From assembly GCA_002501845.1 (NCBI GenBank), contig DAOL01000048.1, forward strand, positions 9,414 through 18,009: DNA of 8,596 nucleotides. The letters are read 5' to 3'. This document shows, piece after piece, positions 6,420 to 8,596 of the stretch. Position 1 is the first letter of the stretch. Every line of letters begins with the position of its first letter. The translations under genes were made by a program, and so were the position numbers. Source of the stretch: Nitrososphaera sp. UBA217. GTDB taxonomy: Archaea; Thermoproteota; Nitrososphaeria; Nitrososphaerales; Nitrososphaeraceae. The notes under the pieces were generated by a model. The model searched no databases, was not told where the DNA came from, and saw nothing but the letters and a program-made list of their open reading frames with translations.

Positions 6420-7412
6420 ATGCTGTGCTTAGGGATTGAAAGCACCGCGCACACGTTTGGATGTTCTGTGGTTGAATCAAAAGGTAAAGTGCTCTCTGAC
6501 GAGCGCGACGTGTACAAGGCGCCTGAAGGAAGTGGGATACATCCAAGGGATGCCTCACGTCATCACATGGAAGCCTGCTCCGCTGTTTTACGCCAATCAT
6601 TGTTATCTGCTGGCGTTTCGATGAAGGACATAGACATTGTAGGCTATTCTGCCGGGCCCGGGCTCGGGCCTTGCCTTCGCGTCGGCGCTGTTGCTGCAAG
6701 GACTCTGGCCGGCTTTTACAAAAAGCCGCTAGTGCCCGTCAACCACGCCCTCGGGCACCTGGAGCTTGGGGCGATGCTCACCGACGCTACTGACCCACTC
6801 GTCCTGTTAGTGTCTGGAGGACACACTATGATACTTGCATTCTCTCACGGAAGATGGCGTGTCTTTGGCGAGACACTTGACATCACTGTCGGCCAATTGC
6901 TTGACCAGTTTGGAAGGACGCTTGGCTTTGCATCGCCATGTGGCGGCAGGATTGAACAACTGGCAGTCCAGTCGGCCGGTAAATACATGCAGCTGCCATA
7001 CATCGTCAAGGGAAACGATGTTTCGTTTTCCGGACTCCTGACCGCTGTGACAAAGCTTGCATCCGAGGGGGTAGAGGCGACTGACACATGCTACTCTCTG
7101 CAGGAGACGGCATTTGCGATGCTGGCAGAGGCAGTCGAGCGCGCCCTTTCATTCACCGGCAAGAAAGAGATGATGATAGTAGGTGGAGTCGCGGCAAACA
7201 AGAGGCTTGCCCAGATGCTTGAAGCTGCGTGCGGCCGCCAGGGCTCCAAGCTGTTTGTGTGTCCGTTAAAGTTCGCCGGCGATAACGGCGCACAGATCGC
7301 ATGGACCGCGATTCAGCAATATCAGGATACAAAAAAGCAGATCAAAGTAGAAAAATCGTTTGTGCAGCAGTCCTGGCGGCTGGACACCGTGGACGTCAGC
7401 TGGCGCCGATGA
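6420..7412 (+). CDS. kae1: KEOPS subunit Kae1, tRNA t6A37 threonylcarbamoyltransferase
   Basis: Catalytic subunit of KEOPS, transferring threonylcarbamoyl from TC-AMP to A37 of ANN-decoding tRNAs. The 330-residue protein has GIESTAHTFG (5-14), IHPRDASRHH (40-49), SAGPGLGPCLRVG (77-89), the metal-binding NHALGHLE with His109 and His113, SGGHT (132-136), FSGLLTAV (203-210), VGGVAANKRL (254-263), FAGDNGAQIAW with the third metal ligand Asp288, and the C-terminal SWRLDTVDVSW common in archaeal Kae1. Length is normal and there is no Bud32 fusion. The ATG at 6420 follows the GTPase stop by 2 bp, with GGGGA at 6410-6414 as a weak ribosome-binding site. Its 3' end overlaps the convergent PH-like gene by 17 bp. 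The stretch GQLLDQFGR is slightly unlike the usual GNALDKFAR but the core residues remain. Confidence 0.96.
   Translation: MLCLGIESTAHTFGCSVVESKGKVLSDERDVYKAPEGSGIHPRDASRHHMEACSAVLRQSLLSAGVSMKDIDIVGYSAGPGLGPCLRVGAVAARTLAGFYKKPLVPVNHALGHLELGAMLTDATDPLVLLVSGGHTMILAFSHGRWRVFGETLDITVGQLLDQFGRTLGFASPCGGRIEQLAVQSAGKYMQLPYIVKGNDVSFSGLLTAVTKLASEGVEATDTCYSLQETAFAMLAEAVERALSFTGKKEMMIVGGVAANKRLAQMLEAACGRQGSKLFVCPLKFAGDNGAQIAWTAIQQYQDTKKQIKVEKSFVQQSWRLDTVDVSWRR
7331..7355 (-). terminator. Oligo-T tracts downstream of the PH-like gene
   Basis: On the minus strand, transcription leaving the PH-like gene (stop at 7396) meets T5 at 7355-7351 and T6 at 7336-7331, about 40-65 nt past the stop. Oligo-T runs are the usual archaeal termination signal. 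They lie inside the kae1 coding sequence, where they are also simply lysine codons, so the function is inferred. Confidence 0.35.
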
Positions 7413-7716
7413 GCTGCTTTATTTGGCGCTCCCACTTGCCGTTGTTAAACACCCCAAACTTGTAAGTCTCATTGTCGGACACTACAACCAGCTTTTTTAC
7501 AAGGAACCCCTCAGCCCTGACAGACGAAATCTTTGCCAGCGGTATGTCAAGTGCAATGTCGCCCTCTTTTTTTGACAGGGTGGCTAACCTGCCCTGCGTC
7601 TTTTGGAAGACCAGCCTGCGGTCAGTAAGGAAGAGCAAGCCATTTCTCAGCTTATCCTCGGCGCAGTCTTCGTCAAGAAGTACTTTTTCGCCGGGCGCCG
7701 GCTCGAAACTCACCAC
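7396..7716 (-). CDS. Small PH/GRAM-like domain protein
   Basis: A 106-residue soluble protein with no signal peptide or membrane helix. The pattern GLLFLTDRRLVFQKT (26-40), DIPLAKISSVRAE (57-69), KKLVVVSDNETYKFGVFN (74-91) and a final helix GKWERQIKQLI (93-103) is that of a bacterial-type PH or GRAM fold: seven strands and a capping helix, with the strand-turn-strand LTDRRLVF being typical. Function is unknown; such domains bind lipids or proteins. It starts with GTG at 7716 (the next codon is also GTG). A TATA-like TAATATAG sits at -30 to -23 from this GTG, so the mRNA is probably leaderless. It is convergent with kae1 (17-bp tail overlap) and divergent from bud32. Its placement between two KEOPS genes may be chance. 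Confidence 0.8.
   Translation of the reverse strand: MVSFEPAPGEKVLLDEDCAEDKLRNGLLFLTDRRLVFQKTQGRLATLSKKEGDIALDIPLAKISSVRAEGFLVKKLVVVSDNETYKFGVFNNGKWERQIKQLIGAS
7493..7573 (+). terminator. Oligo-T tracts downstream of kae1
   Basis: On the plus strand a T6 run (7493-7498) and a T7 run (7567-7573) follow the kae1 stop by 80 and 154 nt. Both are inside the antisense PH-like gene, where they read as lysine codons. They could end the GTPase-kae1 transcript before bud32. This is inferred from sequence only. Confidence 0.35.
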
Positions 7717-7749
7717 CTTTTTATCTCGAAGGCCGAGGCTATATTACTA
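7717..7749. promoter_or_regulatory. Interlocked divergent promoters of the PH-like gene and bud32
   Basis: Only 33 bp separate the GTG of the PH-like gene (7716) from the TTG of bud32 (7750). On the plus strand CTTTTTATCT at 7717-7726 is centred about 28 bp before the bud32 TTG. On the minus strand TAATATAG (7746-7739) is placed -30 to -23 from the PH-gene GTG. Each TATA box therefore sits at the other gene's predicted start site, so the two transcription complexes could not both be bound. Confidence 0.5.
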
Positions 7750-8361
7750 TTGCAGCCACGGCTGATGAAAAGGGGTGCGGAGGCAGACATCTATCTTGTA
7801 GAATGGGGCGGCAAAAAGGCAGTCTCCAAAGTACGAACTCCCAAGCCATATAGGCATCAAGAGCTGGACTCTGCGATCAGGAAGCACAGGACAGTCCATG
7901 AGGCCAACTTCATGTCCACAGCCAAGGCCGCCGGTGTCACGACGCCGTTTGTACATTTTGTTGATCCTGTCAAGGCCGAAATAATAATGGACTTTGTGGA
8001 AGGCGAAAACGTTAGGGTCGGGATAACGCCTGACCTCTGCTACGAAATGGGCCGCTACGCCGCCATGCTGCATGCAAATACTATAATCCACGGTGACCTG
8101 ACGACTTCAAACTTCATAGCAAACAAGAAACTCGTCTTGCTGGACTTCGGACTGTCGTACTACTCGGAACGTATTGAAGACCTGGCAACTGACATTCGAT
8201 TGATAAAAGAAGTTTTTACCAGCGCGCACATTGTAGTCAAAAAGGCATTTCCACGTTTTGTACAAGGATACGCAAGCATCGCTGGCAGGAAACGAACAGA
8301 CAAGATCTTGGAAAATGTCAGAGAAATAGAGCAGCGCGGCAGATACGCGCGGGTGACTTGA
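7750..8361 (+). CDS. bud32: KEOPS-associated kinase/ATPase Bud32 (PRPK)
   Basis: Small atypical protein kinase/ATPase that binds Kae1 and supports t6A formation by KEOPS. From the TTG at 7750 the product is 203 residues: LMKRGAEADIYL (5-16), the ATP-binding Lys27 in AVSKVRTPKPYRHQELD, the helix motif RTVHEA with Glu51, IIHGDLTTSN (112-121) with catalytic Asp116, and LLDFGLSYYSERIEDLATDI (130-149) with metal-binding Asp132. The C-terminal KAFPRFVQGYAS is typical of the archaeal single-domain form. Two starts are possible: TTG 7750, which matches a leaderless promoter and the family's extra residues before KRGAEA, or ATG 7765, which gives 198 residues. The open frame continues upstream to 7603, but that part is antisense to the PH-like gene and has no Bud32 similarity. 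An rdgB-like gene follows directly. Confidence 0.95.
   Translation: MQPRLMKRGAEADIYLVEWGGKKAVSKVRTPKPYRHQELDSAIRKHRTVHEANFMSTAKAAGVTTPFVHFVDPVKAEIIMDFVEGENVRVGITPDLCYEMGRYAAMLHANTIIHGDLTTSNFIANKKLVLLDFGLSYYSERIEDLATDIRLIKEVFTSAHIVVKKAFPRFVQGYASIAGRKRTDKILENVREIEQRGRYARVT
8351..8356 (+). promoter_or_regulatory. Shine-Dalgarno sequence that decides the rdgB start
   Basis: GGGTGA at 8351-8356, within the last codons of bud32, is complementary to the archaeal 16S tail. It leaves seven bases before the TTG at 8364 but only one before the TTG at 8358, so the downstream TTG is the better start. Confidence 0.55.
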
Positions 8362-8363
8362 TA

Positions 8364-8596
8364 TTGCGAGACGTAACCTTTGCAAGCACCAATCAGAACA
8401 AGTACCGCGAAGTTCAGTCGATACTCTCAACTCACGGCGTTGCCGTCGACTTTGCGGAGATAAACCTAGCTGAGATTCAGTCAGACTCGCTTGAAGAGAT
8501 TGCCAGGGAAAAGGCCAAGAGCGCGTTTGCCTACGTCAGCAGGCCGGTGATCGTCGAAGACGACGGACTGTTTATTGGCGCCTTGAAAGGCTTTCC
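8364..8596 (+). CDS. rdgB: XTP/dITP diphosphatase, RdgB/HAM1 family (3' end outside window)
   Basis: Nucleotide-pool cleaning enzyme that hydrolyses ITP, dITP and XTP to monophosphates. Only the first 77 codons are present. They carry the family motifs: VTFASTNQNKYREVQ near the N-terminus (the substrate-binding STNxxK), DSLEEIAREKAKSAF, and VIVEDDGLFIGALKGF, which contains the catalytic and metal-binding acidic pair. The frame is open to the window end with no stop. The TTG at 8364 is chosen because GGGTGA lies seven bases before it; a TTG at 8358, overlapping the bud32 stop as TTGA, is the alternative. Coupling to bud32 in one transcript is very likely, and neighbouring of bud32-type and HAM1 genes is, to my knowledge, seen in other archaea. 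Confidence 0.93.
   Translation, partial: MRDVTFASTNQNKYREVQSILSTHGVAVDFAEINLAEIQSDSLEEIAREKAKSAFAYVSRPVIVEDDGLFIGALKGF

Noticed and set aside
6277..6699. Minus-strand open frame of 140 codons rich in Cys and Arg
   Set aside because: Antisense to the GTPase/kae1 junction; low-complexity composition typical of a shadow frame.
7603..7749. N-terminal extension of Bud32 from the ATG at 7603
   Set aside because: The family starts just before KRGAEAD. The upstream 49 codons are antisense to the PH-like gene, do not resemble Bud32, and promoter-like boxes lie at 7717-7746.
1..8596. CRISPR array, tRNA/rRNA genes, insertion sequence or attachment-site repeats
   Set aside because: No regularly spaced repeats, no tRNA-like TTCRA loop in the short gaps, no transposase-like protein and no terminal inverted repeats were found by eye.

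Overview
The window looks like a piece of an archaeal chromosome, most likely a Nitrososphaera-type (soil, group I.1b) member of the Nitrososphaeria/Thaumarchaeota. The reasons are KEOPS genes (Kae1, Bud32) as separate ORFs, an Ygr210-type OBG GTPase with a TGS domain, a FolE-QueE-QueC preQ0 (archaeosine) cluster with bacterial-type FolE, medium G+C, very tight packing, frequent TTG starts and TATA boxes about 27 bp upstream of start codons (leaderless transcription). The taxonomic assignment is inference; no rRNA or other marker is present.

Layout. (1) 42-1179, minus: a membrane-anchored CAP/SCP-domain protein with an N-terminal zinc ribbon; its 5' end appears to carry a 1-base frameshift. 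(2) 1275-2612, minus: an RNase J-like beta-CASP metallo-beta-lactamase gene in at least six pieces (five single-base frameshifts) that also lacks its N-terminus and any start codon. (3) 2613-5140, minus: four tightly packed intact genes in transcription order: DUF985 cupin, queC, queE, folE. queC/queE overlap by 44 bp and queE/folE by about 14 bp. The broken nuclease gene lies directly after folE. (4) 5141-5214: a 74-bp divergent promoter region. (5) 5215-7412, plus: Ygr210-type GTPase and kae1, 2 bp apart. (6) 7396-7716, minus: a small PH/GRAM-like protein, tail-overlapping kae1 by 17 bp and divergent from bud32. (7) 7750-8361, plus: bud32, followed immediately by an rdgB/HAM1 NTP pyrophosphatase gene that runs off the end of the window.

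The genes fall into two tRNA-modification themes. FolE, QueE and QueC make preQ0, the precursor of archaeosine at tRNA position 15; QueD and the transglycosylase are not in the window. Kae1 and Bud32 are KEOPS subunits needed for t6A at tRNA position 37. The TGS GTPase is probably translation-related and RdgB cleans the nucleotide pool.

I see no mobile element, CRISPR array, RNA gene or clearly new multi-gene system. The points most worth checking are the cluster of frameshifts between about 1.17 and 2.57 kb (real gene decay versus sequence error), the zinc-ribbon/CAP fusion, and the interlocked leaderless promoters of the PH gene and bud32.
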